Shown: in pieces, positions 20,101 through 29,475 of the stretch | How positions within the stretch are numbered: position 1 is the first letter of the stretch | How the letters are laid out: every line of letters starts with the position of its first letter | Assembly: GCA_025617745.1 (NCBI GenBank) | Contig: CM046857.1 | Coordinates: forward strand, 28,800,094 to 28,864,093 | From: Heliocidaris erythrogramma | Taxonomy: Eukaryota > Echinodermata > Echinoidea > Camarodonta > Echinometridae | DNA length: 64,000 bases | Reading direction: 5' to 3' | Made by a program: the position numbers and the translations under genes | The notes under the pieces: generated by a model | Seen by the model: the letters and a program-made list of their open reading frames with translations, nothing else | Told to the model about the DNA's origin: nothing | Databases searched by the model: none

Positions 20101-21827
20101 CAGATCTCTTATCGTTTTCCCTACATGACTCTTAAAAATGTTCCAGAACATATTTTATTTTGCTAGCATTATTCTGATTCATTATAAGTACTTTCTATGC
20201 AGAATATCCTTGCGCGACGTGACACTACAGTTACACACATCTTTCAATTTGAAAACACTTAGTTTACCATGTTCACATTAACTTCCCATTCCCGAAAACG
20301 TCTTTATTCGAATTGTCAAATTTGCATGACCTTTCATAAATTGATACCATTTTCCCTGAACATTACAGCTGAACCTGTCTACGTTTCTCAAGATATTCTC
20401 TTCGAAGCCATCCAAAGTGGTGAAGACGCCATTGAAGCTTACCTGATCAACGCCACATCACAGGCCGTTTCCATTGTCAAGATCGCCTGCCCCAAGGGGG
20501 AAGGTGACGTGACAGTTCGGCCCACAGGATTGTCGCGCACAGTCAGTATTATCATCCCTGTCATCTGTGTGCTACTACTAGTCATTATCGTTCTCGTTCG
20601 TGGATACAAGATTTGCAGTCAGAAGTAAGTTTGCAGAGTAGTTAATGACTATCACTGTACTCAAACCATAGACTCAAACAGAGGTGTCGCTAGAGAGGGG
20701 TGTGGGATAGTGGCTAACCACCCCCACCCCCATCCCCAAACACACACACACACCCACCCACCCACACAAATTCCAAAATTCCCTGTCAGCAATTTTGTAG
20801 TTGTCGAAAAACTGTCGCCTTTCTCTTTTTGTCCCCTTTCCCCCCCCCCCCCCCCTTTCCCCCGCTTGCTTTTGGTAAAATTTCCAATAAAAACTTGTCG
20901 ACAAATTTTCCCCATTCAGCATCATTTAGTGACGCCCCTAGAAGGTATTTACTGTATTTTTTTAATTGTATTTTTAATGGAACATTCATCACATAGAGAA
21001 ATTAAGTTTCCAATCTCTTATGACGAATGGGGACTGCCATTGTGAACAAAATACATAACAGGTGTAAAAGAAATACCACTTCCATGGACAAAATATGGGA
21101 GGAAATGGAAGCAGCTTTTTTTAAACAACTGCAGCAAACTGTTTGCAGTTCATAAGCTACATATGATTTTAATTTCAAAAGTGGAAATAGTACTTGGTTT
21201 AACGTGTACTCTAAGCTTTTTCTGTATCAGCACATGTTTAGTTCACTGACCTCTACGACCTGGACGTTTCATTGGCTCAGAGAAGTGAAGTCGTGGTCCG
21301 CCATGTTGCACTTCTGAAAAATCAACGCGCGAGAAAGCTGGAATACAGATTTGTGTACAATCACGCGGACGCCCATGGTCAAAACGCGCACGCAAGTACA
21401 GATGTTCAGTGCGTAACGTGTAATAAACCACATCACTCTCGGAAGAGTAACATGGCCGCGCCCACTTCAAGTGCTCTCACGCGCGGGAATGGGCGATGAT
21501 CCGTCCAGGTGGTAGAGGTCAGTGGTTTAGATACGAAATAATGCAATGCATGCTGGGATATGACTAATTTCATTTCTTTTTTGTACACTTACCTAAGATT
21601 TCGCTTGACACTTTATAGCTGATCGTTTGTTGTTGTTTTTTTTTTGTGGGGGGTTTGGGGGAGGGGGTGTGTGTGTGAGTTTTGTAAAGTTTGAAGATGA
21701 TTAACCAAGAAAACAGACAAAACCTCAAAGACAAAAGAATGTGTCACATTTTTCTTTCCATATTCATTTATGCAGAGTGAAGATGACAGAATCTTCTAAT
21801 ACTGAACCGAACACAGAAATGGCTTAG
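6220..21827 (+). CDS. CLCA-type protein (calcium-activated chloride channel regulator family), 3' part of gene, ten exons
   Basis: Spliced gene, 5' end outside the window or lost. Exons seen: 6220-6335, 9098-9386, 9683-9877, 11160-11387, 12265-12658, 18812 (or 18831)-18870, 19331-19437, 19868-20019, 20369-20624, 21776-21827. All junctions agree in phase except 12658/18812. Seen: CLCA hallmarks in family order, namely GSMAKVGEWTYSIVN, EALIVYAEVKKG, LLDNGAG followed by DGVYSRSFTEYDGNGYYG, PPNRVQDL, LTWTAPGDDLDIGK and SYDIRTS. Then come an EGF-like Cys module, about 150 residues I do not recognise, a hydrophobic helix (20545-20600) and a short tail ending at TAG 21825-21827. Known: CLCA proteins are secreted or membrane-attached metalloproteases that modulate chloride channels. 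Their N-terminal protease and VWA domains are not in this window. Inferred: a type I membrane form. Family assignment is firm; orthology within the family is not determined. Confidence 0.88.
7466..7824. mobile_element. Foldback element made of two inverted tRNA-like SINE heads
   Basis: Near-complete palindrome of about 359 bp in a CLCA intron. A tRNA-like module lies on the minus strand at 7513-7584 and its counterpart on the plus strand at 7709-7780; both have GTGGTTAAGGCATT (box A region) and GGGTTCGATTCCCG or close variants (box B). The plus copy has an anticodon-loop GTTCTAA (TCT, Arg-like). Arms extend outward to CAAAGGTT/AACCTTTG and inward to CAATTGACCGACAGA/TCTGTCGGTCAATTG. Confidence 0.75.
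7886..8049. mobile_element. Foldback MITE
   Basis: ATGATGGAAC...GTTCCATCAT termini with about 60-bp arms containing TATTTACAAGCTTTC and AGCTCCTGGCCTTC in both orientations. A related partial copy (GCTATTGGCCTTCATCAGGA) lies near 8247. Confidence 0.75.
8301..8545 (+). mobile_element. tRNA-derived SINE (tRNA-His-like head)
   Basis: Head: box A-like TGGTCTAGTGGATACG and box B GGTTCGAATCCCG, with anticodon-loop CTGTGGA (GTG). Body: GCCACTCTCCAGCCAGGTGAAGTAAATGG, split here as GCCACTCTCCAGCCAGG and TGAAGTAAATGG, then CTCGGCTAAAGCCGGGGTAA. I recall this body from echinoid SINEs. Lies in a CLCA intron. Confidence 0.75.
8611..8759. mobile_element. Small MITE-like inverted repeat
   Basis: GACTAACGGGTACATTA at the left pairs with the reverse complement of GAATGTACCCATTAGTC at the right; 149 bp. 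No clear target duplication. Confidence 0.6.
9098..9386 (+). CDS. CLCA exon, beta-sandwich region
   Basis: Acceptor after a 20-T tract ending tttcacag; donor gcag|gtacga. It encodes VGEWTYSIVNNYFGTQ, a segment around SRPRAEVV, EALIVYAEVKKGNRPV and FTLLDNGAG. This is the best-conserved CLCA stretch in the window, from the post-VWA beta-sandwich part of the protein. Leaves in phase 1. Confidence 0.9.
9683..9877 (+). CDS. CLCA exon with DGVYSRSFTEY motif
   Basis: Acceptor actgcag, donor aatag|gtatac. Phase 1 at both ends, so it joins LLDNGAG to ADVTVNDGVYSRSFTEYDGN as in the family, then continues through AVYNGGGALILGG and FINITGDGQLISGESIG. Confidence 0.9.
10148..10939. mobile_element. Possible non-autonomous DNA transposon
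   Basis: ATCATATTGATACG and TGTCTCATT at the left resemble the reverse complement of AATGAGACA and CGTACCAATATGAT at the right, giving imperfect inverted ends of about 35 bp around 790 bp. The interior encodes nothing I recognise. Confidence 0.4.
11160..11387 (+). CDS. CLCA exon with LTWTAPGDD motif (fibronectin III-like start)
   Basis: Acceptor acgccttccag, donor aaaag|gtaaca, phase 1 at both ends. It encodes CEPLEFEIAEPFTRSSSAGS, PPNRVQDLQVKM and LVLTWTAPGDDLDIGK. This matches the family's FSRTSSGGSF, PPGQITDL and LTWTAPGDDYD segments, where an FNIII-like fold starts. Confidence 0.9.
12265..12658 (+). CDS. CLCA exon: end of FNIII-like domain plus EGF-like domain
   Basis: Acceptor gattcaaaag; begins with the last two bases of an Ala codon and reads AMSYDIRTSNSSG, then FALQATDDAGLLSPVSN as in the family's FNIII part. 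A Pro-rich linker (PTAPPPT) leads into six cysteines: CDGMVC, QNGGTLNENR, CSCSC, SDDFQGNMC. This is EGF-like, although C3 sits later than in the usual NGGxC pattern. Vertebrate CLCA proteins lack this module as far as I recall. The likely donor is cg|gtaggt with GT at 12659; another GT follows at 12662. Exit phase is 2 for the first choice. Confidence 0.82.
13510..13760 (+). pseudogene. Broken THAP zinc-finger domain remnant
   Basis: In the large CLCA intron. Conceptual pieces in shifting frames: YRCIVAG, then CSKTPKEGVSLHHFPKD with LRKLWVANVKLTRAEW, then TICSDHFAEDDFEDPG. This is the C2CH pattern of THAP domains (two Cys, Trp, Cys-x2-His, then DDF), interrupted by at least two frame changes and a stop. 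THAP domains are found in P-element-type transposases and in host proteins. Given the surrounding elements, a transposon remnant is more likely. Confidence 0.65.
13840..13978. mobile_element. Two tandem foldback palindromes separated by TTCACCC
   Basis: TTCACCC occurs at 13840-13846, 13921-13927 and 13972-13978. Between the first two lies a 74-bp hairpin (GTAGACCG...CGGTCTAC, 32-bp arms with about 3 mismatches). Between the last two lies a perfect 44-bp palindrome (GTAACTCC...GGAGTTAC). The shared heptamer looks like a target-site duplication used twice. Confidence 0.75.
14189..17149 (+). pseudogene. LINE endonuclease/reverse transcriptase, frameshifted
   Basis: The 14189-16003 frame has a basic N-terminal stretch (RKRGKKGGVRQRVKHRG), LTLANVRSISNKLDEI (start of the AP endonuclease), LLCFTETWL, GGGVCIYMNEKW, PVIILGDFNH and SDHLTVHL (endonuclease end), then the RT start (MGPDKISGKLLKHVLG). 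A frameshift near 15905-16000 moves to SELNDFRPISLTSLVMKSFE. An in-frame TGA at 16204 precedes VDLSSAFNTI. The last RT part has GSPQGFVLSAPLFILYTND and YADDTAIVG (catalytic YADD). Another shift near 16850-16950 precedes a C-terminal piece with HPLHYCY and FLNSFVPFSIRLYN. It is therefore not translatable as one protein. CR1/L2 group by motif style. Confidence 0.82.
17581..17973 (-). mobile_element. Tc1/mariner transposase fragment between perfect 57-bp inverted arms
   Basis: Arms 17581-17637 and 17917-17973 are exact reverse complements (TTGTACACCATATGCATGTC ... GGGATTTGCA). The 280 bp between encode, on the minus strand, the C-terminal part of a Tc1-like transposase: DVLPWCARSPDLSPIEHLWE (the E of PIEHLW is the third catalytic residue), ELGRRVSRR and TLIAALQEEWNNVPQ. 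The first two catalytic Asp regions are absent. Confidence 0.75.
18812..18870 (+). CDS. CLCA short exon after the EGF domain, start uncertain
   Basis: Donor gcacag|gtaata is clear and leaves phase 0 into CLVSVAPLRTS. The acceptor aaccag before 18812 has the best tract but enters in phase 1, while the EGF exon leaves in phase 2, so an unseen exon would be needed in the 6-kb repeat-filled intron. An internal AG at 18829-18830 would start the exon at 18831 and join the EGF exon directly in frame through one Arg codon (then TEVQIDLLMDTAQ), but its tract is poor. Confidence 0.6.
19331..19437 (+). CDS. CLCA ectodomain exon, Cys-containing
   Basis: Acceptor tgtttgtag, donor atcagg|gtaggt, phase 0 in and 2 out. 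It encodes CLVSVAPLRTSVAEQLNLYC followed by VGNFDTCYPESELKS. I recognise no domain. It is open in only the frame consistent with both neighbours. Confidence 0.72.
19868..20019 (+). CDS. CLCA ectodomain exon
   Basis: Acceptor cattctag; donor tccg|gtcagt chosen over gacg|gtccgg because only the first gives a matching phase with the next exon. It encodes NTIQYISVNDVMVADGYPIP, DGNTDDQQFRC and VLRPADPELCRRS. Function of this module is unknown. Confidence 0.74.
20369..20624 (+). CDS. CLCA exon with transmembrane helix
   Basis: Acceptor gaacattacag, donor cagaa|gtaagt (consensus). It encodes EPVYVSQDILFEAIQSGEDA, YLINATSQAVSIVKIAC and, after GLSR, an uninterrupted hydrophobic stretch of about 20 residues followed by RGYK. 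This is a single membrane helix with a basic cytoplasmic flank. Confidence 0.8.
20700..20860. repeat. (CA)n/(CCCA)n and poly-C tract
   Basis: CCCCCACCCC, ACACACAC, CCCACCCA runs near 20728-20768 and a C-run at 20839-20856 in the last CLCA intron. Proline-rich frames here are artefacts of the tract. Confidence 0.7.
21244..21524. mobile_element. hAT-like MITE with 8-bp target duplication
   Basis: Termini CACTGACCTCTACGACCTGG and the reverse complement of CCAGGTGGTAGAGGTCAGTG agree at 19 of 20 positions. Flanks GTTTAGTT (21236-21243) and GTTTAGAT (21525-21532) are 8-bp duplications with one mismatch, as expected for hAT elements. Lies in the last CLCA intron. Confidence 0.75.
21776..21827 (+). 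CDS. CLCA last coding exon
   Basis: Acceptor catttatgcag completes a Lys codon, then VKMTESSNTEPNTEMA and TAG. The stop is followed at once by GTAAGT, a perfect donor, so the 3' UTR is probably spliced. Confidence 0.75.
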
Positions 21828-22084
21828 GTAAGTAGCACCTTTGTAATGTAATCTGTGCAAAGGATGAAATTGGCAGCACAATAATCAACTCTGTTATAGC
21901 CACCTGAAAAATGAATGTGAAATCTTAGCGATAATTTTGCTCCTGTTAGAAATAGAGCCATGCACTCTGATGCCCATTATTTTATAGGCATCTAGTAACA
22001 ATGTCATCCCCCCCTCCCCCCCCCCCCGAAAAAATGGGGAAATTTTTTATTTCTAAATTCTAGTGTAAAGTTAAAAACTGTTTC

Positions 22085-25000
22085 GGTAATTTTACTTGGT
22101 TACTACTACTTCAACATTCAGGTCAGGCTATGCCTGCTACTGGTAACATGTAAACCAGTACTACCTGTTCCATGGTTGGGTTGTCGGCGACTAAACCGGC
22201 TCCCCCACTTGGTTACTTCGGCAAACTTGTGAAGAGGGTGTGTGGACATCCTGCAGGACTAAAACAAGACCTGTCAAAAGGGCGGATGAGCTCCTAATCA
22301 CATACCGGATCGGTCGAAGCCCGGGTCAACAACCACCGCGCTGCCTTCTGGACCCTCCAGAGGAGGTGGTGGAAAGTGGGCTACTGGAGTAGGAGGGGTA
22401 GGAGGTGAAGGAAGAAAAGTGACAAAAGTGAACACCATGATTGGTACATGGAATGTGAGAACATTGCGACAGAGTGGGAAGATGGAAGTGCTAGTAGAGG
22501 AAATGGCCCATATGGACTGGAACATCTTTGGCATTTCGGAGATTCGCTGGAAGGGAATTGGAGAAGGAACAACATAAACAGGACACAAAATCTGGTTCTG
22601 CGGCGATGATAGGAAAAGTGTGCATGGAGTGGGCTTCCTGGTCAACAAAAATACTAGAAACTCGATTATGGAATGCATACCAGTCAATGATAGAATCATA
22701 GCAATAACAGTAGGAGGAAAACCATTCAACATGACAATAGTGCAAGTGTATGCACCTACAAGCGAGTGCAGTGAAGAAACGATAGACGAATTCTATGAAG
22801 ACCTGGAAAAACTAATAAAAACAATACCAAGAAAAGATGTCTTGGTGGTGCAAGGGGACTTCAATGCCAAAATAGGGAAAGACGCGTACGATGAATGGAA
22901 AGGGACAGTTGGGAAATTTGGACTGGGTGATACCAATGACAGAGGGTTAAAGTTACTGGATTTTGCGAAGAGACATCAATTGACGGCAGCAACCACACTT
23001 TTTGATCACAAAACATCTAGAAAGACCACTTGGCAATCACCAGATGGAAAAGTACACAATCAAATTGACTACATCTTTGTATCGAGAAGACATGTTACTG
23101 GAGTGAACAGAGCAAGAACAAGAACTTTCAACAAACCAGACATTGGTAGTGACCATGAATTGGTGATGATGACACTGAAAGTGAAGCTGAAAACAAAAAA
23201 GGCAAGATGACAAGAACATGTTTTGACCTGGATAAACTGAAAGACCCGGAAATAGCAGTAGCATTTCAAGGAGAGCTGGTTGGGAAATTTGCACCGCTTC
23301 TGTTGTTGAACCAAGACTCACAGGTGCTGTGTGATGAGTTTAACAACATACTAGAGAAAACTGCTGAAGACAACTGGGGAAAGCAAGGAAGATCAAAAAG
23401 CCATGGCTAACACCAGAAGTGATGGACAGATGCGAGAAGGGAAAAGAGAAGGGAAAAGAAGAGGAAGAAGAATCAGGGTGCAACTGAGCTGCAAGAGTAC
23501 AGAGCTGCAAACAAAGAGTGTAGAAAAGCACTGAATGAAACAAATGGATAGAAGTTCAAACGAAAGAAATTGAAGACAGCCTGAGTCGATACAATACTAA
23601 GAAGGCCTATGATGTTGTGAAGAAGTTAAGTGGTGCACAGACGAATGAGACGAAATGTAAGCAAGGAAGTGTCATTGAAGACAAGAATGGTACACTTCTA
23701 ACCAAGGGTGAAGACATCTCAAACAGATGGAAAGAATATTGTGAAGAGCTCTATAACTACTCAATACAGAAGGACACACGAGTGCTGGATGAAGCTGTGC
23801 AAGAGTACTCATCACCATACCAAAGAAGACTAATAGCAGGAAATGCACAGACCCCAGTACCATCAGTCTCATCAGTCATGCATCGAAAGTGATGTTGAAG
23901 ATCATTCAGAAGAGGATAACACCCAGGATACAGGAGGTACTAAGTGAGAGCCAAGCAGGTTTCAGAAGAGGGAGAAGCACTGTACAGCAGATAACAACCT
24001 TGAGAATTCTGAATGAGAAAGCAAGAGAGGTGGGGAAACGATCCTTCACAACTTCATTGATTTCCGAAAAGCTTTTGATAGAGTTTGGCATGAGGCACTT
24101 TGGAACACCATGGGGAAGTACAATATTGGAAAAGGAATAACTACACTGATCCAAAACCTGTATGAGGGAGCAAGATCTAAGGTCCTGACTGATGAGCAAT
24201 TCAGTGACTGGTTTCAGACTACTGTTGGGGTACGACAAGGGTGCTTACTGTCCCCTACCTTGTTCAACCTGTTTCTAGAAAGAATTATGGAAGAAACACT
24301 TGAAGGACACTTCGGAGGCGTGAAAAGGGAAAGGAAGAAGGATAACTGATCTACGTTTTGCTGGTGACATTGATATGCTTGAAGAAGATAAGGATAGCTC
24401 GCGGGAAGTAACAAAAAGACTAGAGGAAACAGCAAAGAGAAAAGAGATATGGGATGGAAATTAGTACAGAGAAGAGCAAAGTGATGATAGCTGGTAAGAG
24501 AGAAGACACAGAGAACCAGGTGGTGAATGTGTTGGTAGATGGAGTACGTCTGGAACAGGTCAGGAGTTTCACCTACCTTGGGTCAAGGATAGAGGACAAT
24601 GGCAAGTCAGAAATGGAGATTCGAATAAGGATTGGGAGAGCTACTAGTGCTTTAGCGAAACATCTGGAGAGCGAAGAACATCCATATGAATAATAAGCTG
24701 CTGCTGATGAGATCCGTGGTGATGGCAACCCTTCTTTATGCCTGTGAGAGTTGGACGATGACTAAGAAAGATGAACGAAGAAGCATTTGAGATGAAGACC
24801 TACAGAAGGATGCTGGGAATTTCGTGGAAGGAGAAGAAGACCAACGAATGGGTAAAAGCAGAAATCACTAGAATCTGTGGACGGGAACTAGAAGGATTTG
24901 TAAATATGGTTAGGAGGCGGAAGTTTAGGTTTTTTGGACACGTGGTGAGAGGAGGTGGAATGGCGAAGGCTGTAGTTGAAGGTGGTGTTGAAGGACGGAG

Positions 25001-25200
25001 AGGCAGAGGAAGACCCCAGGGAGACTGGGCAGGGAACCTGAAGGAGTGGAGTGGAGAGAGGATGGTGGAGCTTAGCAGAATGGCATTGGATCGAAGTAGG
25101 TGGAAAGTCCCTGTCAGGGACTGGGTGTACCAACGGCCATAGTGGCTACGGAGCTGATGACTTTTACTATTCATTTAGGAGTGGTCGTCTTTCTATGGTA
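22085..25200 (+). mobile_element. RTE-type LINE, decayed
   Basis: About 3.1 kb with endonuclease and reverse-transcriptase fragments in order (see pseudogene entry), lying just after the CLCA stop and probably in its 3' UTR or downstream. The 5' part (22125-22430) is non-coding. The 3' limit, near the GGAGCTGATGACTTTTACT segment at 25150-25170, is approximate. Confidence 0.75.
22437..25139 (+). pseudogene. RTE-type endonuclease/reverse transcriptase, multiple lesions
   Basis: Fragments in order: MIGTWNVRTLRQSGKMEVLV and IFGISEIRWKGIGEGTT (in-frame TAA near 22574); HGVGFLVNKNTRNSI, IVQVYAPTSECSEE, VVQGDFNAKIG, VGKFGLGDTNDRG, QIDYIFVS and GSDHELVM (endonuclease, 22620-23210); QAGFRRGRSTVQQI, then DFRKAFDRVWHEA and VGVRQGCLLSPTLFN (RT); RFAGDIDMLEE near 24355 (FADD-like box changed to FAGD); SFTYLGSRIEDNGKSE; and a C-terminal KTYRRMLGISWKEKKTNEWV with RRRKFRFFGHVVRGGG. 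At least six frame changes, plus missing sequence near 23840. RTE/BovB-like by motif style. Confidence 0.8.
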
Positions 25201-26285
25201 CCAGTATATTCATCGAGCATGATCGAATAAAAATGATAACATCCAATTATCGTTTGAAAAAAGACTATATACAATTTTGTAGATGTACTATAGATCTACT
25301 ATAGACAAAAGGGTCGTTTTACATTTTTAATATTGCTCTATACATTGCTAATTCCTGGTTAAATGTCACTTCCGGTTCTTATGTCAGCGTAACAATGCAC
25401 TATCATAACAGTTAACACTGAAAACTGTATTATCTCATACCAAGACACGCACTATTAGCCTAACCCAATGAGCCTAGTACCATACTGATATGTAATAGAC
25501 ACGATCTGTCAAAATAGGCAGGTAGGGATTTCAGATAGCTAGGCTACTGACCAAATCAGGAGGTCTACCACTTAACCGTTTTAACATAATTTGCTTAAAT
25601 GAGCAACGCAATATTTTCTGTTTTCAACACCACCTCTTTCATCATTAGAAAATACTGCATTGACTGGATCAGAGTCCCTGGATCAGAGGCTTATCTGCAG
25701 TATTTCACGACTGGAATGGGGAAGAGATTGTTGTTAGTGCATGTCCTCGCGTAATGTTAAGTTTTTATCAGTATAAATTAGCAAAGTTCAGAATGTTTAA
25801 AGAAAAGACTTTCATTATTCTATGAAACAACCAGGATATCCCTGATCCTATGTGCTCTTGGATAACAAATGTCAACGTCACTTTAAAAAAATATATTAAC
25901 GAACGGAATTGTTATACATTATTAGGTACTGTCCAACATGTCATCAGATGGTTTGTAGAGGTGTAATCGTTACGAGTATAAGGTTTGCGTTATGAATGAC
26001 GTAATGAGAACAGAAGTGCAGAATAACAAGAGTAGCAAGAGAAATAGAGATAGTGTAGAAGAGTAGGAAAAGAAATTGAATAAAGGGGGATGTGTGTTCT
26101 AGAATCTCTAAATCTAAATTTGAGCAAGTGTGTATCTATTTTGTTGGCTTCCAAAAATATAATGAAATCGGCAAATTGGAGGCATTATGATGTGTTTTGT
26201 ATTTTTTTTCTCATTTACATTTGCTTACTTTTTATACAGATCAATATGTAGCGATTTTAAATTTATGGTATGTAGGCCTACTTGT
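25200..26285. other. Intergenic, no gene seen
   Basis: AT-rich sequence without coding frames, RNA genes or clear repeats. Confidence 0.45.
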
Positions 26286-26289
26286 ATTA

Positions 26290-27165
26290 TAGGCCAGGAG
26301 CCTGTCTCGAAGTAGTCGCCCCATTAAACATATGAGATTTGACGCCTTAAAGTTACGTAGACCATCCATGTCAGTCACAAAAAGCTTGTCAGCCTGACCG
26401 AAGCCACCGAGTATGCCCCCAACCCCCCCCCCCCTAAAACAAACAAACAAACAAACAAACAAAACACTGTCAACCCATCCAACATATATGCGCCAAACTT
26501 TGTCAAGTTGTATGGCTATACATTACCAAAACACCAAAACTAACAAAATTGTCCGTCGGGATAGGTTGTCAGTCGGCCCCTAAAAAAATTATGATGCAAT
26601 TTTTTCCCCTTAAGGCCCATTGACCAAATTTTGTCAGATGAAAGACGTATGGGTGTACATTACAAAAATATAAAAACTGTCAAAAATTTCGATCGGAAAG
26701 GGGTGTAACACGCCCCTGAAAAATACCAAAGTGCCCCTAAACCAAGCTTTGCTGCCCAAAATGTTCTGGGTGTACAGAAAAAACATGTTTTGGCATTATA
26801 CCCGTGATAAGTGTCGCTGTCAATTGAAGGCAAATTTACAAAATACAGTTTTGAGTATTGCAACTTTTGGGGTGCATTTCGTGTCAAATGATAATTTCAA
26901 TAATAAGTTATTGTATTGCTTCTCAAAAGTAGTCAAATGATATTCTCAAGATTATATAAACACACCCATTGTCCATCTGCACCTATTTAACAAGACGTAA
27001 TAGAGGAGCTTGCTAGATTTCTGGGCTATGTGGCTGTCATGCTAAAATCTACCATTCACTACAAGCTTTTTATGAGTGACATGGATAGTCTAAGTAACTT
27101 TAAGGGGTATATGCAAAATGGGGTGGCTATTTCTGGAGAGGCTCCTAGAGTATTCCATGTATTAT
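26290..27165. mobile_element. Non-autonomous element with ~100-bp imperfect inverted ends
   Basis: The left part (AGGAGCCTGTCTC, CCCCATT, CCTTAAAGTTACGTAGACCA, CATGTCAGTCACAAAAAGCTT) reappears reverse-complemented at 27058-27160 with scattered differences. The interior is non-coding, with GGTGTACA-containing near-repeats. Family unknown. Confidence 0.6.
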
Positions 27166-27189
27166 GTTGGGTTTGGGTTGATATTATCA

Positions 27190-28940
27190 TATTCAAGAGT
27201 GAAGGTGCATTAGAAATGAATTGGATTTCTCATACTTTCTTGAAACAGTACATTAAATACGAATACTTTAATCTTAGCTTCAAAGGTAGTCTTTAATTCG
27301 ATGAAAAGAAAAAAACGTATTTGTATATAGAAAATTGTGGTCTTCATTTGTAGTGTAAGATGACTTCCGATAGTCAACATTATATATTTCAATTCTCTGT
27401 ATCACAAGTATACTGTTTGGAAAACGCATTAATCTTTCCGAAATCAAATCGATTTTATATGGTTTTCATCATTTCTAAAAAGCTGTGTCGAGAAATGTTC
27501 GGTTCTGTGAAATATCGAGGCGATTATTATAAGCCTGTTGTGTAATGATGCTCTTTGCGTTCTTTGAAAGATGCAAGTTCTTACAAATACAATAACAATT
27601 TTCTTGTTCTTTTCTATAAATCAGTGTGAAATCAATATCATGTCAAGATTATACTTTGGCAAGATTATCTATGAAGTTTTATTTACATTGGTTCAGTAGC
27701 CTACTTTTAGAGATTTTACCGGTTAAATCACGTCGTATTTTATTCGGAATCTACTGCTGGGTTATGCCTATACTTGATTTTAGAATAAATTAGTTTAATA
27801 AAAATTATCATTATTGTCTTTGATTCTGTGTTGTCAGTTGCGCTCAGAAGATCACAGGAGATGTGTCACTGCCTTGTTTATTAACTGTAGCACTTCACAA
27901 GTATCATGTAGTAAATAAATGAATACGATTCCTATCATCTTATTTGCAAGAGGACAACCTCAAGTTTTACTAGGTCCCTTTTTTCCTATTACTCAATAAA
28001 CTTGACTGCATATCCAGATTAGAATAATCAGAATTACGTTAAAATATACATTTTCTTGCATCAATTGGCAGTGTAATATCCGTTGTTTAATGGAAACGAA
28101 TTTCAAGAATGAATTAGTTATCAAAAGTTTGTTTGTTTTGGGTTTTTTTTTTTTTAAACTTAGAACATAAGCAGAGACATGCTATAGAGAAATGAACCTT
28201 TTAAGGTAGAAGGTAACAACAATGTATATCAAATCATCAATAACTCGTAACGTGATGTTCATTAACAATATAATACATTTTTGCTATTTGACATTATTTG
28301 ATATAAGGTTGAAGGGTATTATTGTTTTGTATATACTCATCCAAAAAAGTCAGTTTCCCCTGACACTCATTAATATACTCGAGAAATATATACTGAAATT
28401 CGTTCATTGAGAAAACAAGTTATGCAGAACGGTATAATCAACATGTAGTTTAGATTTCTACCAAACTTAAATTTAGTAGGCAAGCTTTTATCAACTACTC
28501 CTGTGGACTTTCTCAAGCCAAGTGATTCTTCACACAGTTTCTTACTGGCTGATGCCTCGAGATCACTGGAGCAAACATAGGTGAGAGTGAATAACTATAA
28601 TTCAGTGAAGGGTTAATTCTTTTGATCCAGATGGACTCTTTCACCTTTCTTGACCAGAAATGTTTTTCACTGACAATAATGTGGGCATTGTCTCATTCAA
28701 TGTTATGTCCAGTGACAATAATGTGGGCATTATTCAATGTTATGTCCAGTATTGATCCAGAGAGGTGGAAGAGAGACTTCCCTAGTTGGTCTAGCCAACA
28801 TTTTGATTGGTTTATTTGTGAACAACTGATTATGTTTTCTTAATGAAATTATGCTCTTTATTGCAGGCACACATATAGAGTTACATCATTATTTTGAAGC
28901 TTCACATACACAGATTTGTGTGTATGTAACTTTATAATTT
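27190..28940. other. Intergenic, no gene seen
   Basis: AT-rich. A short direct repeat, GACAATAATGTGGGCATT, is present twice at 28671-28729 with TCAATGTTATGTCCAGT. No other supported feature. Confidence 0.45.
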
Positions 28941-28956
28941 CACGGCGGTCGCTGGG

Positions 28957-28974
28957 GGGGGGGGGGGGGGGGGG
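28957..28974 (+). repeat. Long poly-G run
   Basis: An uninterrupted G tract of roughly 20 bases before CATGTCTCGC. Length in the assembly may be unreliable. Confidence 0.7.
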
Positions 28975-29107
28975 CATGTCTCGCTGAAGCACATAACCCG
29001 GGTTACGCGTTTATGGTATTTAAATAAGCAAAAATCAAGAAAAAGGATATCAAATTCAGTGATGATAAGAATAAGATCCGCGGAAGGGGGCGGCGGGGTA
29101 GGCTTTG

Positions 29108-29142
29108 GAGTTTAGGGTTAGGGTTAGGGTAGTGTTTAGGGT
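29108..29142 (+). repeat. Short degenerate TTAGGG tract
   Basis: TTTAGGGTTAGGGTTAGGGT, AGTG, TTTAGGGTTT. A telomere-like interstitial stretch of about four units, with no sign of a chromosome end. Confidence 0.6.
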
Positions 29143-29382
29143 TTACTTAACGGCACATTTGGGTGGTTGTCGCATAAGTCATTCCTATTATCAACAGCTG
29201 AATTGACATGAATGGGGAAAATGGCCTTCATACCGTTGGAAAGATGTTATTGTATATCGCCTCAATTAATTGCCTTATATGACAGACTAAACCGATATGT
29301 AGACATCATTCGGGGGAGGGGAGGTGCCGGAGATCACGTCACTTAGGAATATCGGTTGCATCGGTGTAAAGAAGGAGCCCCC

Positions 29383-29475
29383 CCAAAAAAAAAAAAAACA
29401 ACAACAACAACAACAACAACAAACAAACAAACAAAAACAACAACAGACAAAGAAAACAAAAACAAAAACAAAAAA
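29383..29475 (+). repeat. A-run and (CAA)n microsatellite
   Basis: Poly-A then (CAA)n, (CAAA)n. Poly-Gln and poly-Asn frames across it are artefacts. Confidence 0.7.

Noticed and set aside
29108..29142. Possible telomere
   Set aside because: Only about four degenerate TTAGGG units within continuous sequence.
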